DNA from: Nitriliruptoraceae bacterium
GTDB taxonomy: Bacteria; Actinomycetota; Nitriliruptoria; Nitriliruptorales; Nitriliruptoraceae
DNA length: 27,189 bases
Reading direction: 5' to 3'
Assembly (NCBI GenBank): GCA_007134165.1
Contig: SLLJ01000272.1
Span: 1-27,189, forward strand
Within the stretch, counting starts at the first letter, position 1. Every line of letters begins with the position of its first letter. Below, piece after piece: positions 1 to 7,333 of this stretch. The notes beneath the pieces were generated by a model. The model saw nothing but the letters and a program-made list of their open reading frames with translations, did no database searches and had not been told where the DNA came from. The translations under genes were made by a program, and so were the position numbers.

Positions 1-47
1 CCTCCCTCCCTCCCGACCGCCCGCTGCGCCCGACCCCGAGGACCCCG

Positions 48-1175
48 ATGGCTGACCGCCATGCCGACGACCTGGCCGCCCAGCGACGCCGGCTCGAACA
101 GCTCGGCTATGACCTCGACCTGGAGGCCAAGCGCCACCGTCTCGACGAGCTGCGGCAGTTGGCCGGCCAACCCGATCTGTGGAACGACCCCAACCGTGGC
201 CGGGCCGTGACCACCGAGCTCTCACGTATCGAGACCGAGTTGTCGCGGGCCGACCGGCTGGCCACGCGGCTCGATGACCTCGAGGTCCTCGACGAGCTCG
301 CTTCCGAGGAAGAGGACGAGGAGTCGGCCGCCGAGGTGGTCGCGGGACTTGCCGAGGTGCGCACCGAACTCGACCGCCTGGAGCTTGCCACCATGCTCTC
401 CGGCGAGCACGACCACGGCGATGCGATCGTGTCGATCCACGCCGGCGAGGGCGGGGTGGACGCGATGGACTGGGCGCAGATGCTGCAGCGCATGTATCTG
501 CGATGGGCCGAGCAGCGCGGTTTCGCGGCGGAGGTCTTCGACCGCTCCTACGGCGAGGAGGCGGGGCTGAAGTCGACCACCTTCGAGGTCCGGGGCCCCG
601 ACGCCTACGGCTGGCTGTCCACCGAGCACGGCGTGCACCGGCTGGTGCGCATCAGCCCGTTCGACTCCCAGGCTCGCCGGCAGACCTCGTTCGCGCTGGT
701 CGACGTCGTGCCGGTGCTGCCCGATGTCGACGCGGAGATCGTCGTGCCCGAGGAGGACATCCGGGTCGACGTCTACCGTTCGTCGGGCCCCGGCGGCCAG
801 AGCGTGAACACCACCGACTCCGCGGTGCGCATCACCCACCTGCCGACCGGCACGGTGGTCAGCTGCCAGAACGAGAAGTCGCAGCACCAGAACAAGGCCG
901 CCGCTCTCCGGGTACTCAAGGTCAAGCTCGCCGAGTTCGAACGTCAGAAGCGCGCCGAGCAGCTCGACGAGCTGCGCGGGGGGCCCCAGAACGTGGGCTT
1001 TGGCTCACAGATCCGCAGCTACGTGCTCCATCCCTACCAGTTGGTCAAGGACCTGCGCTCCGAGTACGAGACCGGCAACGTGCAGGCGGTGCTCGACGGC
1101 GATCTCGACGAGTTGCTCGACGCCGAATTGCGGCGCCGGGCCCGGGTTGCGATCGAGGCCCAGACCGACGCTTGA
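48..1175 (+). CDS. prfB: Peptide chain release factor 2
   Basis: The product (375 aa) is a full-length class I release factor that reads UGA/UAA stop codons on the ribosome and triggers hydrolysis of the peptidyl-tRNA. The RF2-type recognition tripeptide SPF is at residues 203-205, and the catalytic GGQ is at residues 249-251 in the context SSGPGGQSVNT. The N-terminal 110 residues are the expected charged helical domain. The ATG at 48 is preceded by GAGG at about 38-41. The reading frame is continuous from this start, so the programmed +1 frameshift that autoregulates prfB in many bacteria is absent. It sits upstream of ftsE, an arrangement common in Actinobacteria. Family and function are certain; only regulation is open. 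Confidence 0.97.
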   Translation: MADRHADDLAAQRRRLEQLGYDLDLEAKRHRLDELRQLAGQPDLWNDPNRGRAVTTELSRIETELSRADRLATRLDDLEVLDELASEEEDEESAAEVVAGLAEVRTELDRLELATMLSGEHDHGDAIVSIHAGEGGVDAMDWAQMLQRMYLRWAEQRGFAAEVFDRSYGEEAGLKSTTFEVRGPDAYGWLSTEHGVHRLVRISPFDSQARRQTSFALVDVVPVLPDVDAEIVVPEEDIRVDVYRSSGPGGQSVNTTDSAVRITHLPTGTVVSCQNEKSQHQNKAAALRVLKVKLAEFERQKRAEQLDELRGGPQNVGFGSQIRSYVLHPYQLVKDLRSEYETGNVQAVLDGDLDELLDAELRRRARVAIEAQTDA

Positions 1176-1213
1176 AGGCGCGCCGGTTCGGTCCCCGGCC
1201 CGGGGGGCTTGGG

Positions 1214-1219
1214 TACGCT
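1214..1219 (+). promoter_or_regulatory. Candidate -10 box upstream of ftsE
   Basis: TACGCT fits the actinobacterial TANNNT -10 consensus, and the same hexamer in the context GGGTACGCTGG also precedes smpB. I see no good -35 box at 16-18 nt. It would give a leader of about 55 nt containing the tandem repeat at 1237-1264. Weak evidence. Confidence 0.35.
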
Positions 1220-1236
1220 GGGCCGTCGCCCACCCA

Positions 1237-1264
1237 CGGGTCCCCTCCCGCGGGTCCCCTCCCA
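1237..1264 (+). repeat. 14-bp tandem duplication in the ftsE leader
   Basis: Two adjacent copies of CGGGTCCCCTCCC plus one base (1237-1250 and 1251-1264) differ only at the last position. A further partial unit (CCGGGA) runs into the Shine-Dalgarno region. The duplication ends 13 nt before the GTG start of ftsE. The unit is pyrimidine-rich and does not itself contain the SD. Confidence 0.8.
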
Positions 1265-1277
1265 CCGGGAGCGCACG

Positions 1278-1976
1278 GTGATCACCCTCATGAACGTCAC
1301 CAAGACCTACAAGCGTGGTGCGAACGACGAGGTCGTCGCATTGCGTGAGGTGTCGGTCGAGGTTGGCAAGGGCGAGTTCGTGTTCGTGGTGGGACCGTCG
1401 GGCTCGGGCAAGTCGACCCTCATGAAGCTGTTGACGTGCGAACAGGCACCCGATCAGGGCGAGGTCTGGGTGGCCGGCAAGAACCTCAGGACCCTGCGGT
1501 CGTGGAAGGTTCCGGCACTGCGCCGCGAGATCGGGTTCGTGTTCCAGGACTTCAAGCTGCTCGGCACCAAGAACGTCCGCGAGAACGTGGCGTTTGCGAT
1601 GGAGGTCATCGGACGCTCCCGCCGCGAGATCGAGCGGCGCGTCCCCGAGGTCCTCGAACTGGTCGGCATCGAGGACAAGGCCGGGGCGCTGCCCCACGAG
1701 CTCTCGGGGGGGCAGCAGCAACGGGTCTCGATCGCCCGGGCCTTCGTCAACGACCCGGGGATCCTGCTGTGCGATGAGCCGACCGGGAACCTGGATCCGA
1801 CCACCTCGGTCGGCATCATGAAGCTGCTCGACCGCATCAACCGGACCGGCACGACGGTGGTGATGGCCACCCACGACCAGCACATCGTCGACTCCATGCG
1901 TCGTCGCGTCATCGAACTCGAGGACGGCGTGGTGGTCCGGGACCAGTCCCGTGGCGTCTATGGCTACACCGGCTGA
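1278..1976 (+). CDS. ftsE: Cell division ATP-binding protein FtsE
   Basis: This is the ATPase half of the FtsEX complex, which sits at the division septum and controls peptidoglycan hydrolases. The 232-aa product has Walker A (GPSGSGKST, 39-47), the signature LSGGQQQR from residue 142, Walker B ILLCDEP (162-168) and the H-loop His199 in ATHD. I chose the GTG at 1278 because GGGAG at 1267-1271 lies 6 nt upstream and the length then matches the family. A longer frame from 1209 would add an unlikely proline-rich leader, and ATG 1290 is a second possibility. It is followed by ftsX after 76 nt. Confidence 0.97.
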   Translation: MITLMNVTKTYKRGANDEVVALREVSVEVGKGEFVFVVGPSGSGKSTLMKLLTCEQAPDQGEVWVAGKNLRTLRSWKVPALRREIGFVFQDFKLLGTKNVRENVAFAMEVIGRSRREIERRVPEVLELVGIEDKAGALPHELSGGQQQRVSIARAFVNDPGILLCDEPTGNLDPTTSVGIMKLLDRINRTGTTVVMATHDQHIVDSMRRRVIELEDGVVVRDQSRGVYGYTG

Positions 1977-1996
1977 CCTTCGACCCCCGGTGACCG

Positions 1997-2043
1997 CGAG
2001 GCCACGATCCCGAGGCCACGATCACGAGGCCACGATCACGAGG
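1997..2043 (+). repeat. 14-bp tandem repeat (3.4 copies) carrying the ftsX Shine-Dalgarno
   Basis: Three copies of CGAGGCCACGATCM lie at 1997-2010, 2011-2024 and 2025-2038. A fourth partial copy (CGAGG, 2039-2043) supplies the GAGG that serves as the ftsX ribosome-binding site. Copies 2 and 3 are identical and copy 1 differs at its last base. The repeat fills most of the ftsE-ftsX gap. Confidence 0.88.
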
Positions 2044-2052
2044 TAGGTGTCC

Positions 2053-2946
2053 ATGTCCGCCCGCTGGCGCTACATCCTGACCGAGGCGTTCGTCGGGCTG
2101 CGGCGCAACCTGATGATGACCGTCGCGGTCGTGCTGTCGGTGACGGTGTCACTCACGCTGCTCGGCGCCAGCCTGCTGCTCTCCGAGCAGGTGGACCTGG
2201 CCACCGACGAGTGGGTGGACAAGGTCGAGGTCACGATCTTCCTGTGTGACGGACGCACGTGCCCGGCGATCACCCCGGAACAGGAGCAGGCGCTTCGCCG
2301 GGAGCTGGAGGCCGAGCCGATCGTCGAGGAGGTGTTCTACGAGTCGAAGCAGGAGGCCTACGAGCGATTCACGGAGCTGTTCCGCAACCAGCCCAGCCTC
2401 ATCGAAACCGTCGACCCCGACATCCTGCCTGCCTCCTTCCGGGTCAAGCTCGTCGACCCCGACCAGTTCATGGTCATCGCCGCCGGGTTCGCCGCCTTCC
2501 CCGGCGTGGAGGAGATCATCGACCAGCAGGAGGTGCTGGAGCAGTTCCTGCGCTTCACCGCGATCGTGCGCAATGCGGCCCTGGTCGTGGCCGGCATCCA
2601 GCTGATCGCCGCCGGGGTGCTCATCGCCAACACCATCCGGGTGGCCGCCTTCGCCCGCCGGGAGCAGACCTCGGTCATGAAGCTGGTCGGGGCCAACAAC
2701 TGGTACATCCGCCTGCCCTTCGTGCTCGAAGGGGTGCTCGCCGGCGTGTTCGGGGCGCTGCTGTCCTGGGGCCTGCTGTACGGCTCGGTCCCGGCGATCA
2801 CCGACCAACTGGCCGAGGACATCGAGCTGATGCCCTTCATCAGCACTCCCGAGGTGCTCGCCGTCGGTCCGCTGCTGCTCGGTGCGGGCGCGGGTATCGC
2901 CGCCTTCTCCTCGGTGGTGGCACTGCGCCGATTCCTCGACGTCTGA
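2053..2946 (+). CDS. ftsX: Cell division permease-like protein FtsX
   Basis: This is the membrane partner of FtsE. The 297-aa product has a short cytoplasmic N-terminus (RYILTEAFVGLRRN), TM1 at about residues 18-40, and a large extracellular loop to about residue 165 containing a Cys pair (CDGRTC). Three further membrane segments follow: around VVAGIQLIAAGVL, LAGVFGALLSWGL and LLLGAGAGIAAF. In the family, the loop contacts a periplasmic or cell-wall hydrolase, and the next gene encodes such a candidate. ATG 2053 has GAGG 9 nt upstream (2040-2043); the in-frame GTG at 2047 is too close to that SD. Length and topology are normal. Confidence 0.96.
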   Translation: MSARWRYILTEAFVGLRRNLMMTVAVVLSVTVSLTLLGASLLLSEQVDLATDEWVDKVEVTIFLCDGRTCPAITPEQEQALRRELEAEPIVEEVFYESKQEAYERFTELFRNQPSLIETVDPDILPASFRVKLVDPDQFMVIAAGFAAFPGVEEIIDQQEVLEQFLRFTAIVRNAALVVAGIQLIAAGVLIANTIRVAAFARREQTSVMKLVGANNWYIRLPFVLEGVLAGVFGALLSWGLLYGSVPAITDQLAEDIELMPFISTPEVLAVGPLLLGAGAGIAAFSSVVALRRFLDV

Positions 2947-3046
2947 ACCGCCGCGGCGCTACGCACGGCGCACGCCGTTGGTCCCAGTTCTTCACGCAGC
3001 AGGGCAGCTGCCGACCGGTGGGTGTCGTAGCCCGTTGTGCCGAGGC

Positions 3047-3052
3047 TAGGCT
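3047..3052 (+). promoter_or_regulatory. Candidate -10 box upstream of the M23 peptidase gene
   Basis: TAGGCT, about 30 nt before the GTG start, matches TANNNT. The -35 region is poor. Because 136 nt separate ftsX from the peptidase gene, the peptidase may have its own promoter in addition to read-through from ftsEX. Confidence 0.35.
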
Positions 3053-3082
3053 TCGCGGGCCCCAACACTCCGAGGGGAAGCG

Positions 3083-4438
3083 GTGCGACGGATCACGTGG
3101 GTCCTGCTGGTGGCCCTGGTCCTGGGTGCCACCGGCGTGTCGGCGGCCGTTGCCGACCCTGCTCAGCTCGAGCAGCAGCTGCGCGAGAATGAGCGCGAGC
3201 AGCGCGAGACACGGGCCGAGCTGCGGGAGATCGAAGCCGATGCGCGGGTTGCCCGGGACCGTCTGAGGGCGGCCGAGGCGGAATTGGCGGCCGCGCGTGA
3301 GGCCCTGGACCGCATCGGGGTCGACCTGGCGATCGCCGAGCTGGTCCTGGCCGACGCGCGGCTGCGCGTCGACCTGGCCAGTGACCGTCTCGCGGACGCC
3401 GAGGCCGAGCTCGACCGCGCCGAGCAGGAGCTCGCCGAGCGCCAGACCCGCTTCGAAGGCCGGGTGCGTTCGTCGTTCATGTACGGCCACCATTCGCTGA
3501 TCGAGGCCTTCGCCGGAGTGCGTGAGCTGCCGGACCTGATGACCTCCAGCCACCTCGTCGGGTCGGTCATGGCCGCCGACCGGGACCTGGTCATCGAGAC
3601 CGAGCAGCTGCGTGCTCAGGTAGACGAGCGACGGGCGACGGCCGAAGATCACCGCCGCAACACCGAACTCGCCACCCTGGATGCCGCCGCCGCCGCCGCC
3701 GAGGTCCGCGCAGCGCTGAGCGCGCAGGAGCAGCATGCCGCCGAGGTCGAGGCCAGCCGTGCGGAGCACGCCCGGGCGCTGGCGGCGCTGCAGGCTGACG
3801 CCGCCGCGGTCACCGAGCACCTCGAGTCGCTGGTCACGGCCTCGGCCCAGGTCGAGGCCGAGTTGCGTGAGGCCGAGCGACGGGCCGCCGAGCGACGGGC
3901 CGCCGAGCGACGGGCCGCCGAGCAGGCCGCTGCTGCTGCCGCCGCCCGGGAGACCGCCGAGCGGCAGGCCGCCGAGCAGGCTGCCGCAGCCGCAGGCTCG
4001 GGCCCAGCGACGCAGACTGCCCCCGAGCCGCCCGCGACAGCAGCCGGCCAGGGTGGCTGGCAACGACCCTCCAGCGGGCGGGTCACCTCGCGCTTCGGGC
4101 AGCGGCTGCACCCGGTGCGTGGCATCTGGCTGATGCACACCGGCGTGGACCTCGCCGCCGGCCACGGTTCCCCGATCCGCGCCAGCCGTGCGGGTACGGT
4201 CAGCAGTGCTGCGTGGCGCGGCGGCTACGGCAACACCGTGGTCATCGATCACGGCGGTGGCCTGGCCACCCTCTACGCCCACCTGTCGGCCTTCGAGGTC
4301 GCCGCGGGGCAGCAGGTCGGACAGGGCCAGGTCGTCGGTCGGGAGGGCATGACCGGCACCGCGACCGGTCCCCACCTGCACTTCGAGGTCCGGGTCAACG
4401 GAGCGCCGGTCAACCCTTGCGGCTACATCGCCTGCTGA
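3083..4438 (+). CDS. Secreted coiled-coil M23 (LytM) peptidase, candidate FtsEX effector
   Basis: The 451-aa product has a Sec signal peptide (residues 1-24, MRRITWVLLVALVLG then AVADP). A long Glu/Arg/Ala-rich coiled coil runs from about residue 26 to 300 and includes a triplicated AERRA segment. A short linker precedes a C-terminal LytM domain (about 335-445). Metal and catalytic residues are intact: H352 and D356 in HTGVD, the YAHL histidine, and H431/H433 in HLHFEV. It should therefore cleave peptidoglycan cross-bridges, unlike EnvC, which is degenerate. The architecture and position after ftsEX suggest control by FtsX (inference). GTG 3083 follows GAGGGGAAG (3072-3080). The protein ends in an unusual CGYIAC. 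Confidence 0.9.
   Translation: MRRITWVLLVALVLGATGVSAAVADPAQLEQQLRENEREQRETRAELREIEADARVARDRLRAAEAELAAAREALDRIGVDLAIAELVLADARLRVDLASDRLADAEAELDRAEQELAERQTRFEGRVRSSFMYGHHSLIEAFAGVRELPDLMTSSHLVGSVMAADRDLVIETEQLRAQVDERRATAEDHRRNTELATLDAAAAAAEVRAALSAQEQHAAEVEASRAEHARALAALQADAAAVTEHLESLVTASAQVEAELREAERRAAERRAAERRAAEQAAAAAAARETAERQAAEQAAAAAGSGPATQTAPEPPATAAGQGGWQRPSSGRVTSRFGQRLHPVRGIWLMHTGVDLAAGHGSPIRASRAGTVSSAAWRGGYGNTVVIDHGGGLATLYAHLSAFEVAAGQQVGQGQVVGREGMTGTATGPHLHFEVRVNGAPVNPCGYIAC
3872..3916 (+). repeat. 15-bp in-frame coding tandem repeat
   Basis: Three adjacent copies of GCCGAGCGACGGGCC lie within the peptidase coiled coil, followed by a related partial copy. They encode repeated AERRA blocks. 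The unit length preserves the frame, so copy number could vary without disrupting the protein. Confidence 0.85.
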
Positions 4439-4463
4439 CGCGGTTTCCTGCCCTGGGTACGCT
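4435..4463 (+). promoter_or_regulatory. smpB promoter, probably near-leaderless
   Basis: CTGACG (4435-4440) as -35 and TACGCT (4458-4463) as -10 are separated by exactly 17 nt. The smpB ATG begins at 4472, only 8 nt after the -10 box, so transcription should start at or within a few bases of the initiation codon. No Shine-Dalgarno sequence is visible. The -35 box contains the TGA stop codon of the preceding peptidase gene. Confidence 0.65.
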
Positions 4464-4471
4464 GGCGAGTT

Positions 4472-4954
4472 ATGGCTGCCAAGCGATCGTCGGGCGGCGA
4501 CGGGACCAAGCTGATCGCCGGCAACCGTCGCGCCCGGTTCGACTACCACCTCGACGACCGGTACGAGGCCGGCCTCGTGTTGCAGGGGACCGAGGTCAAG
4601 TCGTTGCGTGGTGGCAAGGGATCGCTGGCCGAAGCGTGGGTCAAGATCGACCGGGACGGTGAGGCCTGGTTGATGCAGGCCCATATCCCCGAGTATGCGT
4701 TCGGCAACCGCAACAACCACGATCCGGTCCGCCCGCGCAAGCTGCTGCTGCACCGCCGCGAGCTCGACAAACTCGCGCACGCGGTGGCGGCCAAAGGTGT
4801 GACGCTGGTGCCCCTGCGGCTGTACTTCCGTGACGGCCGGGTCAAGCTCGAGTTCGCGGTCGGCCGCGGCAAGAACGTGGCCGACAAGCGGCGAACCGCC
4901 GCCGAACGCGACGCCAAGCGCGACATCGAGCGGGCCCTCAAGCAGCGTCGTTGA
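4472..4954 (+). CDS. smpB: SsrA-binding protein SmpB
   Basis: SmpB binds the tRNA-like domain of tmRNA and places it in the ribosomal A site during rescue of stalled ribosomes. The 160-aa product shows the family pattern: IAGNRRARFDYHLDDRYEAGLVLQ, GTEVKSLR, a central HIPEYAFGN-type segment, KLLLHRRELDKL, and the lysine/arginine-rich C-terminal tail from DKRRTAAERDAKRDI that is helical on the ribosome. ATG 4472 is the only start that gives the normal N-terminus. There is no SD, which agrees with the near-leaderless promoter. The tmRNA gene follows about 240 nt downstream, so both partners of trans-translation are encoded side by side. Confidence 0.97.
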   Translation: MAAKRSSGGDGTKLIAGNRRARFDYHLDDRYEAGLVLQGTEVKSLRGGKGSLAEAWVKIDRDGEAWLMQAHIPEYAFGNRNNHDPVRPRKLLLHRRELDKLAHAVAAKGVTLVPLRLYFRDGRVKLEFAVGRGKNVADKRRTAAERDAKRDIERALKQRR

Positions 4955-5102
4955 GCGCTCCTGCGCCGCTCGGAGCTTGAGTTGCTCGCCGGGCTGCCGA
5001 TGGGAAGCCTGGGCTGCGAACCCGGCCCAGCGAGCGGGTGACGGTGTCCGACCGGTCACCGGACGTTCAACCAAGCGGCATCCGAAGTCACGGACGGGCA
5101 GG

Positions 5103-5164
5103 TACACTACGTAGGACACGGACGGTGAGAGCCGTGCGAACGAGGTCCCTGAGGACCGTTGACA
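5103..5164 (+). promoter_or_regulatory. Candidate promoter elements upstream of ssrA
   Basis: Two partial signals are visible. TACACT at 5103-5108 is a good -10 box without a clear -35, and would give a precursor with about 85 nt to be removed at the mature 5' end. TTGACA at 5159-5164 is a perfect -35 hexamer, but no TANNNT lies at 16-18 nt. Two small hairpins (ACGG/CCGT and GGTCC/GGACC) lie between them. Which is used cannot be decided here. Confidence 0.35.
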
Positions 5165-5196
5165 ACTGCACAGCGTCGATGCGACGCACCAGACAC

Positions 5197-5550
5197 GGGG
5201 CTGACACGGTTTCGATCGTGGTCAGGCCGGTGGCGTGGGAGCGTGCCGAGGATGCCCGCGTGACCTCGACAAAATGCGTGGGAAACCACAATTGCCAACG
5301 ATGAGATGGCTCTCGCAGCATAATGACTGCGACGTTCCGCCCTTGACGCCTCGTAGGGGGACCGGAACGACATGACGAGGATCCACCCCGAAGGCCGTGA
5401 CCACCTGGCCGAGGGGGACACCTTGTGGTGGTATGGATCGTGGAAGCTGCCTGGTTCTGGAGCCCCACGTCCGAGATGATCCAGAACCTGCGCACGGAGA
5501 GCCCACAGCATCGGGACCGCGGGACCCGGGTTCGACTCCCGGCAGCTCCA
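5197..5550 (+). ncRNA. ssrA: Transfer-messenger RNA (tmRNA)
   Basis: tmRNA acts with SmpB to free stalled ribosomes and tag the unfinished protein for proteolysis. The 5' end GGGGCTGA pairs with 3' CAGCTCC to form the 7-bp acceptor stem (one G-U pair). The T arm is perfect (CCGGG-TTCGACT-CCCGG at about 5527-5542). The discriminator is A5550. The following bases are CGC, so the CCA end is not encoded and must be added. The tag reading frame is at 5294-5323, followed by tandem stops TAA TGA. A CGCAG/CTGCG hairpin encloses the stop region, as in other tmRNAs. Total length of 354 nt is typical. Confidence 0.95.
5294..5323 (+). other. tmRNA tag-peptide reading frame (ANDEMALAA)
   Basis: Starting from GCC at 5294, the frame reads ANDEMALAA and ends with TAA, followed directly by TGA. 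The ALAA end is the classic ClpXP-type degron. At nine residues it is at the short end for tags. The resume codon is inferred from the usual ANDE beginning, so an earlier resume codon in the same frame cannot be excluded. Confidence 0.75.
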
Positions 5551-5625
5551 CGCCTCCAGCCCGTGTGATGCAGCGCACTGCCTCGCCGGCCGCAAGGGCC
5601 GCAGGCAGCGACGAGCGACCGCCGG

Positions 5626-5645
5626 CCACCCCACCAAGGGGGTGG
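5626..5645 (+). terminator. Possible tmRNA terminator hairpin
   Basis: CCACCCC (5626-5632) pairs perfectly with GGGGTGG (5639-5645) around a 6-nt loop, with only TTG following. It lies 76 nt downstream of the tmRNA 3' end. The U-tract is very short, so this is a moderate candidate beside the stronger repeat at 5704-5731. The rest of 5551-5703 holds another small hairpin (5582-5608) and no credible gene. Confidence 0.45.
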
Positions 5646-5703
5646 TTGAACGGGTCTCGTCACGCCCATCGCACGACCACGTGCGCATCGACGCGCCGCG
5701 CGC

Positions 5704-5731
5704 AAGCCCCCGCCGTCCCCGGCGGGGGCTT
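5704..5731. terminator. Strong bidirectional terminator-type inverted repeat
   Basis: AAGCCCCCGCC (5704-5714) and GGCGGGGGCTT (5721-5731) form a perfect 11-bp stem with a 6-nt loop. It lies between the tmRNA gene (+) and the 3' end of the antiporter gene (-, stop at 5782). The AA/TT ends give it a symmetrical form that suits termination from both directions. Confidence 0.7.
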
Positions 5732-5781
5732 CGTCGTGCGTCCATGTCCGGGGGGTCGCGAGATCGTTCGACCGCTCCTGG

Positions 5782-7266
5782 TCATTGGGTCCAGCGCTCC
5801 GCTCGCGCCCAGGCGGTCAACCGGCGCATCGCCTTCGCCGTGCTCTGCACGGTGACCAGCAGCACGTCACCGACCTCGAACCGGGTGCTGCCGTCGGGCA
5901 CGATGACCCGGTCCTGGCGGATCACCGCCGTGATGACGGTGCCCGGGGGCGTGGGGATCTCGGCGAGCCGGCGCCCGGCGATCTCGAGGTGCTCGGTGAC
6001 CTGCAGTTCGATGAGATCGACCTCGATGCCCTCCACGGGCAGCGCCTGGGCGACCGGGGCCCACGACGGTGGGAAGGTCCGAAAGCCCAGCACCTCGACG
6101 GCCGGGAGCAGGGTGCTCCCCTGCGCGAGCACCGAGACCAGCACCACGAAGAACACGACGTTGAAGACGAGGTCGGCATCGTCGATCCCCGCCGTCAGCG
6201 GGAAGGTCGCCAGCACGATGGGAACAGCTCCCTTGAACCCGCCGATGCTCAGCACCGTGCGTTCCCGCCAGGAGTAGCCCTGCCACAGGGTGCAGACAAT
6301 CACGGCCAACGGACGGGCGACGAGGGTCAGGATGGCCGCGACCAGTAGGGCGGCCAGCGCGACCCCTGGCAGCTCGGAGGGGAAGACCAGCAGGCCCAGC
6401 AGCAGGAACAGGCCGATCTCCGCCGCGTTGGCGAAGGCTTCGTGGAACCCGAGGATCACGCGGCGCTGCCGTGGCAGCAGCGCCCCGACCAGCGCACCGG
6501 TCACGTACACCGCCACGAACCCGGAGGCACCGGCGCTGGCAGCCAGCCCGTAGGCCAGCGCTCCCACCGCCCCGATCGTGATCGGGTACAGCCCCTCGAT
6601 CCCGAGCTCAACGCGCCGAAGCACTCCGACCGCGGTCATCGCGACGGCTCCGCCGATCGCCGCGCCTCCCAGCAACTGCACGAGGGCGAACACCGCCCAC
6701 TGCCCCGGACTCGGGCTCTGCGCGAAGGTGGCGAGCAGGCCGACGGTGAGCATCACCGCGATCGGGTCGTTGGATCCCGACTCCACCCGCAGCAGTGCGG
6801 CCACTCGGCGAGGCAGCGGCGTGGTTCGCATCATGGCGAACACGGCGGCCGCGTCGGTCGAGCCGACCACCGCGCCGATCAGCGCCGCGGTGAGCAGGTC
6901 GACGTCCAGTAGCAGCCACACCCCGACGGCGGTGACACCGGCGGTCAGCACGACGCCGAGGGTGGCCAGCAGCAGCCCCGGGAGCGCGGCCAGCCGCAGG
7001 TCGGTGGGCTTGGTGGTCATCCCTCCCTCGAGGAGGATGAACAGCAGTGCCACGACGCTCAGGTTCTGCACCAGTTGGGGGTCGTCGAGCCGGATCAGGG
7101 CCAGCCCATCGTCGCCGAAAAGCATCCCCAGACCCAGGAAGAGCAGGGCGCCCGGAATCTGCAGCCGGCCGGAGAAGCGGGTCACCACGCCCGACACGAG
7201 CACCGCCGACAGCGCCAGTACGGCGCCGACCAGCAGCAACCCGTCGACCTCGAGCGTGAGCTGCAC
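5782..7266 (-). CDS. CPA1-family cation/proton antiporter with C-terminal RCK_C domain
   Basis: This is an inner-membrane antiporter that exchanges Na+ or K+ for protons, closest in layout to the NhaP2/CvrA type. The 494-aa product has about 12 hydrophobic segments. Family motifs include the GALLFLGLGMLFGDDG start, FILLEGGMTT, GSTDAAAVF and ESGSNDPIAVML, where the TD and ND acidic residues take part in transport. A soluble RCK_C (TrkA-C) domain occupies about residues 405-475 and probably senses a nucleotide or ion. The GTG start at 7266 has AGGAGG a few bases upstream. It lies 67 nt after the universal stress protein gene on the same strand, suggesting one transcript. Ion specificity cannot be read from sequence. 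Confidence 0.9.
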   Translation of the reverse strand: MQLTLEVDGLLLVGAVLALSAVLVSGVVTRFSGRLQIPGALLFLGLGMLFGDDGLALIRLDDPQLVQNLSVVALLFILLEGGMTTKPTDLRLAALPGLLLATLGVVLTAGVTAVGVWLLLDVDLLTAALIGAVVGSTDAAAVFAMMRTTPLPRRVAALLRVESGSNDPIAVMLTVGLLATFAQSPSPGQWAVFALVQLLGGAAIGGAVAMTAVGVLRRVELGIEGLYPITIGAVGALAYGLAASAGASGFVAVYVTGALVGALLPRQRRVILGFHEAFANAAEIGLFLLLGLLVFPSELPGVALAALLVAAILTLVARPLAVIVCTLWQGYSWRERTVLSIGGFKGAVPIVLATFPLTAGIDDADLVFNVVFFVVLVSVLAQGSTLLPAVEVLGFRTFPPSWAPVAQALPVEGIEVDLIELQVTEHLEIAGRRLAEIPTPPGTVITAVIRQDRVIVPDGSTRFEVGDVLLVTVQSTAKAMRRLTAWARAERWTQ

Positions 7267-7333
7267 CCGCCCCTCCTGTGCCGGCGAGAGGTTGCTCTTC
7301 AGCCTTCGGTGGCCACCTCGTCGGTCGGGTCGG

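Noticed and set aside
1..47. Polypyrimidine CTCC repeat at the window start as a regulatory element
   Set aside because: Only 14 bases of simple repeat at the edge; upstream context is missing, so nothing can be supported beyond a CTCC x3 run.
48..200. Programmed +1 frameshift in prfB
   Set aside because: The frame is continuous from the ATG and no in-frame TGA with a slippery CTT is present near codon 25.
2840..5119. 759-aa open frame on the minus strand antisense to the M23 peptidase and smpB
   Set aside because: It is a by-product of strong third-position GC bias. The composition is low-complexity with no recognisable domain, while the plus strand encodes clear families in the same place.
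5155..5190. Perfect TTGACA before ssrA as a complete promoter
   Set aside because: No TANNNT -10 box lies at 16-18 nt spacing, so it is recorded only as a partial signal.
5520..5551. Stand-alone tRNA suggested by the T-arm and acceptor sequence
   Set aside because: The acceptor 5' partner is 330 nt upstream at 5197 and a tag frame lies between, so this is the tRNA-like end of tmRNA.
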